From Gammaproteobacteria bacterium (GTDB taxonomy: Bacteria > Pseudomonadota > Gammaproteobacteria > Pseudomonadales > Cellvibrionaceae), in contig SYDJ01000251.1 of the NCBI GenBank assembly GCA_005801205.1, positions 1 to 32,747 on the forward strand: a stretch of DNA of 32,747 nucleotides. The letters run 5' to 3'. Shown here piece after piece: positions 16,501-24,193 of this stretch (position 1 is the first letter of the stretch; every line of letters starts with the position of its first letter). A model generated the notes under the pieces. The model worked only from the letters and a program-made list of their open reading frames with translations, was not told the DNA's origin and did no database searches. The position numbers and the translations under genes are program-made.

Positions 16501-18963
16501 TTAAAACGGTTTGAGTGAAAAAGTTGCGTCGCTAATATCGAATTTTGTCTTATCCGTCGCTGAGACAACTAATACCATGTATGCGTTTCCGTTACCGTGA
16601 AAAATAGCTGGGTCAAGATTGTAGGCGCCTGTGTTGCTTACCGCACCAGCAAATTTATACCAATATTTACTGTTGATTGTTGCACCAACCGTTTGGCTGC
16701 TATTGCCCACTAAACCTACGGGGTTATCTTGCAGTATATATAAATCCACCGTTGCGCCAGTAATGTACTGTGTATTCCATGTAATGGTTTGTTGCTCGCC
16801 ATTTTTCCACAGTTCACCGCCATTGGGTGAACTCAATGCCGCGCTATTATTGCCACCTTCGTCCGCCACTATTCTGTTGGCACTTGAGTTGAGGGTAGGT
16901 AAATCTTCCCATTCTTGGGTGGTACTATCGGGAAAAACAAATGTTAGATTGTGATAATTGGCCTGCGTATAATTCACAGTGAACACAGAGTTATTGTTGG
17001 AGACTGGCGTTATTGTCAGTGAGTGCGCACCATTCTGGTAGCTATCACTGAAGTTGCCAAACTCAAGTTCTTCGCCATCAACTCGTAAATAGTGACCGCC
17101 CGGTAAGAAACTGAGCGTGCTACTCCCTCCTGAGCCATTTGGTCTTGTCCACGTACCAATTAAAGTATTCCAGTCGATGAGGCGCGAGTAGTTTGCAAGG
17201 ATATTACCTCCCTCGCTCCATGTTAGGCTCATTAAGCTTTCAGCTTTTAGCGTGGCTCCGTCAAGAATATCATCGCAAGAAGTCGCAAGGCTGCTTGCCT
17301 CTATATGAGTGCTGATAACACCTGTTACAGAATCAATGCTGTAAGTGCCGCGCTCTATGCCATCAGAACAATCAGCGTGGTCTGCCCTAAAGTCCATTGT
17401 GATCATGTATTCATGATTATTACTAAAGCTCAAAACAATATGCGTTTGTAATGGATAGGCTTTCGACGTATCGCTAAAATACCAACTGCCTACCAAATCA
17501 TTCGAGCTGATCACAGCTGGAAATTGATACTCTAGTTGCGATAATGCCGTTAAAATTTCTGTGGTCTTTTTAACAGAGTCATAACTACTGAGTTGTGATT
17601 CATTGGGTTTTGTAACAACGCCTACGAAATCTTCTACAAAGTCCTCGTTAGATGCAGCAATAGTGTGCGTCGTAAAATCGCCTGTTGCAGCATTGTAGTT
17701 GTAGGATAGGTAGCCCCAAGACTCTGGGCTATAAGCGATTAATGTGGTGCTAGAAATATAAGTGTGAATATTGAGGCGCCCCTCGTTATCTACCAGAGTC
17801 CATGAGCCTGCTAAGGGATAATTCCCGCCCACTTTTTTGAGTACGGCATTTCCTAGGCTGAGTTCGTTGCCAGCAATACTAACGGTAAAGGTTTGTGGTT
17901 TATCGATACGGGCTACACCGCAGTCGCCATTGCCATCTTCCGTTGCCTTAAAATTCATTGCGCCTGTGGCTTGATTCCACTCGTAACTGCCAAACTCCAC
18001 ACCGCTTGAACAATTTGAATCATCAGGCTGTTTGCCAATACGCACAAACATGAAGTCGGTGTTGTTGATAAAGCTAATAACGGCGATGGTTTTATTAGGG
18101 TATTGCAAGTTCGCATCATCCATAACCCAGCTGCCTAAAAGTGGGCTGCTCGGTGTTAGTGTTTTATCGTTCAAAATAGTTTTTATGGTGGATTGAATTA
18201 GGCTTGCATCCAGTGTTGCCGCATAGGCATCTGAGGTTGTTTTATTGCTCACAAGCTCTAGCGTGGTATTTACGCCATTGGGTAAATTGTAATCTGGGCT
18301 ATCCACCACAATTTTTATCAGCGCTGCCAGCTTAAGTTTTTCTGCGTCACTGATATTTTTCTTGGCTGTTTCTAATTCTGCATCTGTCGCAGTGCTGAAT
18401 TTGTTTTGCTCAATAAGTGCATATTCTGCTGTTGTCACATTGGTAATATTGACGGCGAAGTTTTCGACGCTATTGAGCATGGCATCATTACCTGCTTGCT
18501 CTATAAGTGTTTTGAAAGAAGGTAGCAGAGACACGAACTCTACCTCTGATTGAGCAGCTCCGCCTTTGGCAACAGCTTTTATTGGCTTGTTGAGATTGGC
18601 ATCATCAACCGTTAGATTGATTGTGTATTTTCCATTGGCATCTGATGTGGTGGTAAAGGTTTGTGATCCTACATAAATCGTCACAGTGGCATTAGGGATT
18701 GTGTTGTCAGTAACTAAGCCGGTAATGGTGACGACATTCGCTTTTTTTGAACTGCTTGACGAGCTACTCAGTGCGAGCGAGCTTACTGAGGAGGAAGAGC
18801 TTATTGAAGAGGAGCTGCTAGGTGCTGAAATGCTACTGGATGAAGTTGTTGCAACAGAGCTTGGGTTAACCGGCGTTTTATCGGCTGATCCACCGCCGCC
18901 GCCACAAGCAGATAAAGTTAGCATTAATGTGATTAATAAACCGTATGGAGAAATAATTTTCAT
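16501..18963 (-). CDS. poly-Ser lipoprotein with four repeated GSW-type domains
   Basis: An 820-residue surface or periplasmic lipoprotein I cannot name. The signal peptide ends in lipobox LSAC (Cys20), followed by Gly5 and a poly-Ser linker (~36-72). An Ig/carboxypeptidase-regulatory-like domain follows (~76-122: TGLVTDNTIPNATVTIYVG with DANGKYTINLTVDD), then a helical stretch (~145-270). Four related beta-rich units begin with LLGSW (276), LAGSW (385), LVGSW (491) and LIGTW (601). Units 1 and 3 share a D-C-S-x-G-I/V-E-x-G-x-Y core with paired cysteines. The C-terminus (~711-800) has SPNGGELWKNGEQQTITWN, the P-x-GG-E-x-W start of the Ser/Thr-rich secreted adhesion-type domain. AAGGA lies upstream of ATG 18963. 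It follows the TraF-like gene after a strong hairpin, so it may be transcribed separately. Role unknown; binding or adhesion is a guess. Confidence 0.75.
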   Translation of the reverse strand: MKIISPYGLLITLMLTLSACGGGGGSADKTPVNPSSVATTSSSSISAPSSSSSISSSSSVSSLALSSSSSSSKKANVVTITGLVTDNTIPNATVTIYVGSQTFTTTSDANGKYTINLTVDDANLNKPIKAVAKGGAAQSEVEFVSLLPSFKTLIEQAGNDAMLNSVENFAVNITNVTTAEYALIEQNKFSTATDAELETAKKNISDAEKLKLAALIKIVVDSPDYNLPNGVNTTLELVSNKTTSDAYAATLDASLIQSTIKTILNDKTLTPSSPLLGSWVMDDANLQYPNKTIAVISFINNTDFMFVRIGKQPDDSNCSSGVEFGSYEWNQATGAMNFKATEDGNGDCGVARIDKPQTFTVSIAGNELSLGNAVLKKVGGNYPLAGSWTLVDNEGRLNIHTYISSTTLIAYSPESWGYLSYNYNAATGDFTTHTIAASNEDFVEDFVGVVTKPNESQLSSYDSVKKTTEILTALSQLEYQFPAVISSNDLVGSWYFSDTSKAYPLQTHIVLSFSNNHEYMITMDFRADHADCSDGIERGTYSIDSVTGVISTHIEASSLATSCDDILDGATLKAESLMSLTWSEGGNILANYSRLIDWNTLIGTWTRPNGSGGSSTLSFLPGGHYLRVDGEELEFGNFSDSYQNGAHSLTITPVSNNNSVFTVNYTQANYHNLTFVFPDSTTQEWEDLPTLNSSANRIVADEGGNNSAALSSPNGGELWKNGEQQTITWNTQYITGATVDLYILQDNPVGLVGNSSQTVGATINSKYWYKFAGAVSNTGAYNLDPAIFHGNGNAYMVLVVSATDKTKFDISDATFSLKPF

Positions 18964-18993
18964 ACATGTTTCCTTTTGCTGAATTATATGAAG

Positions 18994-19034
18994 AGCCTAC
19001 TCTTTCATATTGTTGCTCTTTGAAAGAGTAGGCT
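18994..19034 (-). terminator. long perfect hairpin after the TraF-like gene
   Basis: AGCCTACTCTTTCA (18994-19007) and TGAAAGAGTAGGCT (19021-19034) form a 14-base perfect stem with a 13-base loop, 18 bases after the TraF-like stop. There is no long T-run on either side, so it may be a 3'-end stabiliser or processing hairpin as much as a terminator. Confidence 0.5.
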
Positions 19035-19051
19035 TGTTGACGCCGGATTAT

Positions 19052-20212
19052 TTAGAAGCGAAAGCCACCACTGAGTGCAAAGCCTTGTGTTTTTTCTCCG
19101 CCGCTAATGTAACTTAGGTTCAGCACTGAACCTAAGCCTAGGCCAACAGAGAACGAATCTGCCTGAGTATTTTTGATGTCTTGTTGTAAGCCCGCGCGCA
19201 AGTGCACAAACTTCAATACCGTGTAACTAATACCTGCTCTTAGATATTGCGTGTCACCGAAGCCGCCGAGCGCAGGCACTGCATTCAAATCTAACGCAAC
19301 TTCTGTTGTGAGTGCGCCATTTACATACCCTGCAGAAGCGTTTAGTTGGCGTTTTACTTCAATATTTTCATTAGGAAGAATTGTTTTGTAATCTTGATTT
19401 ATAAGATTTTGTGCCGTCAATCCAACTCGGTATTTATCGCGTACGTAAAGTGCACCAATATCAAGATTCATTGAACTCTTGGAGGTACGATATTGATCGG
19501 CATCCCAACCATCATCTTCGTAGTCTGCAACACTGGTGTTGTAGACAAATGTTTCCACAGAGACTCGCTTGGGCGTTATGCCAAGTTGAAGTCGGCTTAT
19601 GTCATCAATAGCAAAAGATTTTGCCAGCGCAACACCTACTTCACCTATGGCTGCGCCGCGTACATTTACTGTGGATTTAAGCCCTGTGACAGAGTTGGAT
19701 GGATCCCATTGTTTATTAATAAATGAGTCAATTAACGCTAAATCGCTATTAGCAACTTGCGGGGTGAGTGCGGCTTGCGTAAATGCGTTAACCACCAAGG
19801 CTGCCGAGATATTTTCTTTCGATGCAAAGGCTAATACAAAATTTGCGCCCGCATTTATATTGGCTGAGTCGCCATCAATATCTTTTAAGCGAAGCTTTAC
19901 ATCTGACGCTTGTGATGTTGTCATGGAGTTTGCATTACGAATACGATCAGTTAAGTCAGTTAAGTCTTCAGCTTGCGTAGTAAGATCATCTGCATCGCTA
20001 GCCAATGCACCAAAACCCAGTAGTGCCGAGAACCCGCCTTTTGTGGGCGAGCCAGATGCCAATAAGCTTGGGTTTAACAAAACGCCGTCGGAAAAATCAC
20101 CTGTGGCGTAACCTGCACCGGAAACGCCAGAGAGCGCGCCGTGTAATACTTCTGTACTAAATGCCATGGCAGAACATGAACTTAATGCGATACCCATAAA
20201 AACTTTCTTCAT
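19052..20212 (-). CDS. TraF-like outer-membrane protein (conjugal transfer TraF_2 type)
   Basis: A 386-residue exported protein. The signal peptide MKKVFMGIALSSCSAMAFS is followed by EVLHGALSGVSGAGYATGDF and SDGVLLNPSLLASGSP, the pattern seen in proteins annotated as conjugal transfer protein TraF (TraF_2, FadL-like fold). The rest is beta-rich with alternating hydrophobics and ends in a strand with a terminal aromatic (GFALSGGFRF), typical of outer-membrane beta-barrels. No other conjugation genes are present, so a role in plasmid transfer is unlikely and the family name is probably misleading. The ATG at 20212 has AGGAG eight bases upstream; the in-frame TTG at 20218 is less likely. It lies 42 bases after the beta-barrel gene and surely shares its promoter. 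Confidence 0.7.
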   Translation of the reverse strand: MKKVFMGIALSSCSAMAFSTEVLHGALSGVSGAGYATGDFSDGVLLNPSLLASGSPTKGGFSALLGFGALASDADDLTTQAEDLTDLTDRIRNANSMTTSQASDVKLRLKDIDGDSANINAGANFVLAFASKENISAALVVNAFTQAALTPQVANSDLALIDSFINKQWDPSNSVTGLKSTVNVRGAAIGEVGVALAKSFAIDDISRLQLGITPKRVSVETFVYNTSVADYEDDGWDADQYRTSKSSMNLDIGALYVRDKYRVGLTAQNLINQDYKTILPNENIEVKRQLNASAGYVNGALTTEVALDLNAVPALGGFGDTQYLRAGISYTVLKFVHLRAGLQQDIKNTQADSFSVGLGLGSVLNLSYISGGEKTQGFALSGGFRF

Positions 20213-20254
20213 TCCCAAACTCCTAACGATGATTATTTGTCTTCAATATTTTTT

Positions 20255-21139
20255 CTAAAATCCCCAAGAAATACCCAAGCCTGCACCCAGTGTGGTGTAG
20301 CTTATATTGGGAACCCTTATGCGCGTTTCGCCAGACATTTTTTGAATGTGGTTGCGTTCAGAATATTGGCTGTGCAAACCCAGTTTAATAGACACTTTTT
20401 CATTTAACTGATAGCGGGCGCCTACACCACCATTAATCCCCCAGCCATTAAAACTATCGCTTAGGGAATCATTAGGGAGGGAGGTGTTTTGAATAAGAAC
20501 ATAGAGTGGAACGCTGGTACCCAGTTCGGCGTAATAACTCCAGGGCGAATTCTCGGCTAGCGTGCGGGTGTCATATCTCAACAATAAGGTGGCTAGAAAA
20601 GCATATTGATCTTCATTTATCGCACCTGCAAATGTATCAAATGTAGCGGGTGCTATAGCCGCTGCAAAACGTGATGCACCGGGTTCTACTTTTGTAAAGT
20701 TAGAACGTGTAAAGCCAGAGGAGGTAAAATTAGCACCGCCTGCTATCTGCCATGTTTTACTTAGCTGATAAGCGAGCGCCACACCAATTTCGGCTTGCTT
20801 TAACTTGAATTCATTTTCTTGAATCACGCCATGCTTGCCCACTGACCATTGCTCATCGGCAAGGCTGGTCGCAACGGTGGATGATCCACGTACAATCAGC
20901 CCCCAATGATCATTGATGTTTGAATATGAAAGGTTGCGAATAGTGGGGTTGGTGACCGAAACAGATTGTTCCAGTTTGCCGTCATTTCCTATTCGCCCAA
21001 CATCCGATAGTTGTTCTTGATAGGAAATGTGATCGAACCCAAACTCAAGCTCGCTGAATGACTCTGTAGCCACTGCAACTTGGCTTGTTATTGCAAGATA
21101 TAAGATAGATAAAGGTAGAAACCACGGTTTGTTTGCCAT
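20255..21139 (-). CDS. predicted outer-membrane beta-barrel protein
   Basis: A 294-residue exported protein without a family name I can support. The signal peptide MANKPWFLPLSILYLAITSQ with VAVA-T precedes a mature chain of alternating polar and hydrophobic residues, repeated aromatic belts (SPWSYYAELGTSVPLYVLIQ, GWGINGGVGARYQLNE, SIKLGLHSQYSERN) and a final strand YTTLGAGLGISWGF ending in Phe, the BAM recognition form. Length suggests roughly 10-12 strands. It heads a unit with the TraF-like gene and starts from the palindrome-controlled promoter at 21186-21237. The regulator is probably the response regulator encoded at 24194. Confidence 0.65.
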   Translation of the reverse strand: MANKPWFLPLSILYLAITSQVAVATESFSELEFGFDHISYQEQLSDVGRIGNDGKLEQSVSVTNPTIRNLSYSNINDHWGLIVRGSSTVATSLADEQWSVGKHGVIQENEFKLKQAEIGVALAYQLSKTWQIAGGANFTSSGFTRSNFTKVEPGASRFAAAIAPATFDTFAGAINEDQYAFLATLLLRYDTRTLAENSPWSYYAELGTSVPLYVLIQNTSLPNDSLSDSFNGWGINGGVGARYQLNEKVSIKLGLHSQYSERNHIQKMSGETRIRVPNISYTTLGAGLGISWGF

Positions 21140-21185
21140 TACAGATCCTTGGGTTAATGAAAAGAGGGGGTAGTTAATTTTAAAA

Positions 21186-21237
21186 TGTGCGCATTATCAC
21201 AAAAAAGAGGGTTTAGCGGTATCACCTATTTAGGTGA
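21186..21237 (-). promoter_or_regulatory. operator and promoter of the beta-barrel/TraF-like unit
   Basis: On the minus strand the operator TCACCTA-AA-TAGGTGA (21237-21222) is followed by TACCGC, a 17-base spacer and an extended -10, TGTGATAAT (GATAAT at 21198-21193). The predicted start is near 21186, putting the palindrome centre at about -43. The -35 region has no consensus. The whole module is duplicated at 24016-24067 with the same spacing, the strongest evidence that it is functional. Confidence 0.75.
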
Positions 21238-21266
21238 CTGGTGCGACTTAGGTGACGGGTGCGATA
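21231..21266 (+). repeat. 18-base direct repeat adding a third operator half-site
   Basis: TAGGTGACTGGTGCGACT (21231-21248) is repeated as TAGGTGACGGGTGCGATA (21249-21266), 15 of 18 bases identical. The first copy starts with the right arm of the operator; the second provides a further TAGGTGA half-site further upstream of the promoter. The 24 kb promoter lacks it. Confidence 0.65.
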
Positions 21267-21304
21267 TTCTTGTGTCAATAGGCTCACTGGTAGTCGCGTT
21301 ACCT

Positions 21305-21339
21305 AAAAAAATCCCCCAGAAAGGTGGTCTTGCTGGGGG
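21305..21339 (-). terminator. Rho-independent terminator of the PEP-CTERM gene
   Basis: On the minus strand CCCCCAG (21339-21333 read in reverse complement) pairs with CTGGGGG (21319-21313) and is followed by ATTTTTTT. It closes the metalloprotease/PEP-CTERM unit just before the operator of the next unit. Confidence 0.85.
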
Positions 21340-21361
21340 CTTCGTTGTTCATTCTGCGGCT

Positions 21362-22099
21362 CTAAAGAGCATTGCTTCGCAATGCACGGGATTTATAAAA
21401 CCGTAAATTACGAGTCATTAGCCCAACAATACCTATCAGTAGTAAAAATAAAGCCGTTGGTTCCGGCACAGTATTTGTAGCAGTTGCCGGGCGATAGAGC
21501 GCTAGGCCGAGCAAATTGTTGGTTACGCCAGATTGCCCCAAGTTAGTGTTTAGTGACACTTGGGTAACGTTGTGCTGACCGTAAATATTGGTGAAGTCAT
21601 CAACCAGTAATCCGTAGCCAAACATTTCTTGTGTATCGCCAAAAGCCGCCCGGGATTCTCTTAGGCGATCATCTGCAGTGCAACTAGGGTAGCAAAGCCC
21701 AGCTTGTTTAAACGTATCCCCAAACAGATCAATAAAATGGGTAACTGGGCTTGTCTCTGCTGTTGTCCAAGGCAAAATTAATAGATCTTGTTGAATATTG
21801 ATTGCACTATTAAATGTTTTGGTCGCAGAAAATTGAAAGCTATTAAAAAGCTGATTCATTTGCGCATAACCCGCTAGCTGCCAACCTGCGTTGCGCAAAT
21901 CAGCCGCTGCGTTGTCATGTAAAAACCAGTTGACTGTTTTCCCCGTGGTTTCAGTCCACATTAACCATTCTTGGCTATTGCCTGAAACAATATTTGAACT
22001 GCTTTCGCGCGAATAGCCGTTATATTCAATTAGCGCGGCTTGGGTGCAAAGCGAGCTAAAAAATAAAGTGCTGGCTAGTAAAAGTTTTGTGAGGTTCAT
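21362..22099 (-). CDS. PEP-CTERM sorting domain protein
   Basis: A 245-residue exported protein with no recognisable catalytic domain. A signal peptide (MNLTKLLLASTLFFSSLCTQ, ending near QAA) precedes a mature region with NVVSG-like beta strands, WLMWTETTG then KTVNWFLHDN, and a CYPSC pair. The C-terminus is a PEP-CTERM sorting signal: VPEP at 211-214, a hydrophobic helix TALFLLLIGIVGLM, and a basic stop TRNLRFYKSR. Such signals are cut by exosortase and the proteins are sent to the cell surface or matrix. The tail after the helix is longer than usual (about 17 residues). No exosortase gene is in the window. The gene lies 25 bases after the metalloprotease and is followed by a strong terminator, so the two form one unit. 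Confidence 0.85.
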   Translation of the reverse strand: MNLTKLLLASTLFFSSLCTQAALIEYNGYSRESSSNIVSGNSQEWLMWTETTGKTVNWFLHDNAAADLRNAGWQLAGYAQMNQLFNSFQFSATKTFNSAINIQQDLLILPWTTAETSPVTHFIDLFGDTFKQAGLCYPSCTADDRLRESRAAFGDTQEMFGYGLLVDDFTNIYGQHNVTQVSLNTNLGQSGVTNNLLGLALYRPATATNTVPEPTALFLLLIGIVGLMTRNLRFYKSRALRSNAL

Positions 22100-22124
22100 T
22101 CCATTTTTCCTTTGATATGCCTAA

Positions 22125-23987
22125 CTAATTCACGCCATGAAGACCGAGCGTTGCTAATGGTCTTATTGGATCATCATTTTTCCATTCTAGGTATGCGTGA
22201 TACCCATTCCCTAATATAGATGTAAAGCCACCTTGAAATTTCACGTCTACTTGGCAAGTAGCAAGAGGTGATAACTTTTTGGTTGTGCACGTATCATTGA
22301 TAATAACAAATGAGCTTACATCTCTGCCTTTAACAGAGACTTGTTCAATTGAAATTGGCGTTTCACCATTATTGCTCATGGAAACAGTAGTGGTTGCACC
22401 AAGCTTAATTTCTGCAGAAATTTCTTTTGATAAGCTCACAGTAGACCGTTCGATATTAACCCATGTTTTTTTGATTTTGTTTTGAGTGACGTTTTCCGAA
22501 TGCGTTATACGAACACCTCGATACGGATCCCAAAATACGCCTCCTACAGGTAATGTCATGTCATGCGGTTGTAATGGTCTAACGGAATTAAGTTGGCCAA
22601 ATTGTACGTGTGATGTGTCCCAAACGTATTCAGAGTTATTCCAGATCTGAGGTATATCCGCCGATATAAAAACTTTATCGAGAAAATTAGTGCCTAGCTC
22701 TTCTGCCTCTGTTAAAGGTTCTGGGTGTGCGCTGACTCGGTAATCAATGGTGTATAGTGCGGAGGTATTCCCTGTTTTATCGAGTGAAATTGTTAACGCC
22801 TTAGTGCCTGTTGAATGTACATCAAGTGCGTCTATTAATTCTTTGCTACTTCCCTCTATTGATTTTACTTGGTTTTGTAAAAGCCAACCCGCTGCTAGTT
22901 TATTGAGTGGATGCGTGCTCCCACGATATCCCCCCATGGGATCACGCATGCCAGTAACAAAAAAAGTGGCATCACCAGTATTACTGTAGGCTGTACATTT
23001 GTTTCCTTCTGAATAAATTGGATCAGAAAAGCTAGGCGGCATGGAATATGGCCATCCGCTAGACGGCTCCCCTTTAGCATAATCACAATTTAACTTTGAC
23101 GAGTGCATAAATCCCCATAGGTGCCCAATTTCATGCGCCATTACACCTCTGACGCTTTTGATGTCTGCAATATCATTACCAGAAAAGATTGCCACTCGGC
23201 GTTGCAACCCCGATGAACCAATAGTTATTCCTGGGCGTTGATATGCTTTCATACCTGGGTAACCATAGTCTACTGGCGTTAAAACCAAAGCGACCACATC
23301 ATAATCTGCAACATTATAATTCTGGGCTACAAGACTTAAAGCCTCCTCGACAAGGCTATCTCCTAGAGGGTCTTTTGCTTGATGAAATTGTTTACTGTTA
23401 ATTAAGCTCATCCACGGTTTTACATCTGCGGTTATGGTTGCTGCGCCATAAGAGTTGTATTCCCAAGTTCTACGAACTGAGAACGGATTTTCTCCCGTTA
23501 ATGCATTTTTAATTTCATCAATTTCATAAAGTGGCTTGGCTTCTGGGAAATGAAATGGAGCGACTAAAATTTTCATCGTGGAGTAGCCGTCATTTGCAAT
23601 AGGTTTATTTCCACTAGGCGAATAACTACTATCGCAAAGGTCGCCAGCACCATCTAAATCCGCATCTGATTGATATATGTTTTGTATGTCTGGGCAATTA
23701 TCTTGAGAGTCAACAATTCCATCACCGTCTCTATCTGAAAATAGAGTGGAGCTGCTTGATGAGCTACTAAGTCCGAGCGAACTCAGTGAGGATGAACTGC
23801 TTATTCTTGCAGCATTGCTCGATGAGCTTGAAATTGCAGGCGTACTTGATTTGATTGCTGCGCTACTCACTGTAGGTGTTGTAGTGGGTACATCCGAAGA
23901 CCCGCCCCCTCCGCCACACCCTGCAAGGCTCAAGGTCAAAACAAACAAAAATGCCGCTCGCGTAAACTTTAATCGTTGAATGTTCAT
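22125..23987 (-). CDS. poly-Ser lipoprotein metalloprotease (M6/M11-like)
   Basis: A 620-residue lipoprotein zinc protease. The signal ends in LAGC (Cys24) followed by Gly5, then poly-Ser linkers (~53-80). A thrombospondin type-3-like calcium repeat (DRDGDGIVDSQDNCPD, 85-100, and a second DxDxDG-like unit to ~119) precedes the catalytic domain. That domain carries HEIGHLWGFMH at 285-295, a full HExxHxxGxxH zinc site, and a Met-turn-like DPMGG (349-353). HPLNKLAAGWL (~359-369) resembles the NxxxKxxLGWL seen after the active site of M6/M11 (immune inhibitor A/gametolysin) peptidases. The last ~140 residues are beta-rich and include an ASH/choice-of-anchor-like domain (TTTVSMSNNGETPISIEQVS, then LATCQVDVKF). 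It is predicted to act at the cell surface. ATG 23987 has GGAA upstream. It is the first gene of the unit with the PEP-CTERM protein. Confidence 0.85.
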   Translation of the reverse strand: MNIQRLKFTRAAFLFVLTLSLAGCGGGGGSSDVPTTTPTVSSAAIKSSTPAISSSSSNAARISSSSSLSSLGLSSSSSSSTLFSDRDGDGIVDSQDNCPDIQNIYQSDADLDGAGDLCDSSYSPSGNKPIANDGYSTMKILVAPFHFPEAKPLYEIDEIKNALTGENPFSVRRTWEYNSYGAATITADVKPWMSLINSKQFHQAKDPLGDSLVEEALSLVAQNYNVADYDVVALVLTPVDYGYPGMKAYQRPGITIGSSGLQRRVAIFSGNDIADIKSVRGVMAHEIGHLWGFMHSSKLNCDYAKGEPSSGWPYSMPPSFSDPIYSEGNKCTAYSNTGDATFFVTGMRDPMGGYRGSTHPLNKLAAGWLLQNQVKSIEGSSKELIDALDVHSTGTKALTISLDKTGNTSALYTIDYRVSAHPEPLTEAEELGTNFLDKVFISADIPQIWNNSEYVWDTSHVQFGQLNSVRPLQPHDMTLPVGGVFWDPYRGVRITHSENVTQNKIKKTWVNIERSTVSLSKEISAEIKLGATTTVSMSNNGETPISIEQVSVKGRDVSSFVIINDTCTTKKLSPLATCQVDVKFQGGFTSILGNGYHAYLEWKNDDPIRPLATLGLHGVN

Positions 23988-24015
23988 CCGGAAGTTCCAT
24001 ATAAATCATAAAAAG

Positions 24016-24067
24016 TGTGCGGATTATCACAAAAAGCAGGTGCTGGCGGTATCACCTATATAGGTGA
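24016..24067 (-). promoter_or_regulatory. operator and promoter of the metalloprotease/PEP-CTERM unit
   Basis: On the minus strand the perfect palindrome TCACCTATATAGGTGA (24067-24052) is followed by TACCGC, a 17-base spacer and the extended -10 TGTGATAAT (GATAAT at 24028-24023). The start is predicted near 24016. The -35 hexamer is poor, as in activator-dependent class II promoters. A 7-2-7 palindrome is the usual form of a NarL/LuxR-type response regulator site, and such a regulator is encoded 130 bases away in the opposite direction. Confidence 0.78.
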
Positions 24068-24115
24068 CAAAGAGGCTAAAAACGCTCTTTCTGGCAGGTT
24101 TTTCCTTGCATAGGC

Positions 24116-24144
24116 TTTACAACCTTAGGGATTTTTATGATATT
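24116..24144 (+). promoter_or_regulatory. candidate sigma-70 promoter of the two-component genes
   Basis: TTTACA (24116-24121), a 17-base spacer and GATATT (24139-24144) give a moderate sigma-70 match about 50 bases before the response regulator ATG. The 24 kb palindrome lies ~50 bases further upstream, so autoregulation is possible. Confidence 0.35.
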
Positions 24145-24193
24145 GCGGGGCGGGATTTCTTGGGATGCGTTACGAGTTGGAGCTTGGTGGTGT

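Noticed and set aside
18686-18982. Plus-strand frame rich in Glu/Leu opposite the poly-Ser linker (also at 23746-23979)
   Set aside because: Acidic EEL-type peptides arise simply from the complement of serine codons; these are shadows of the lipoprotein genes.
19052-20212. Evidence of a conjugative element from the TraF-like gene
   Set aside because: No relaxase, type IV secretion, integrase or attachment sites are present; the similarity is to a broad outer-membrane family.
21369-21385. GCATTGC-TTC-GCAATGC hairpin near the end of the PEP-CTERM gene
   Set aside because: It is a short stem inside the coding sequence without a T-run; the real terminator is at 21305-21339.
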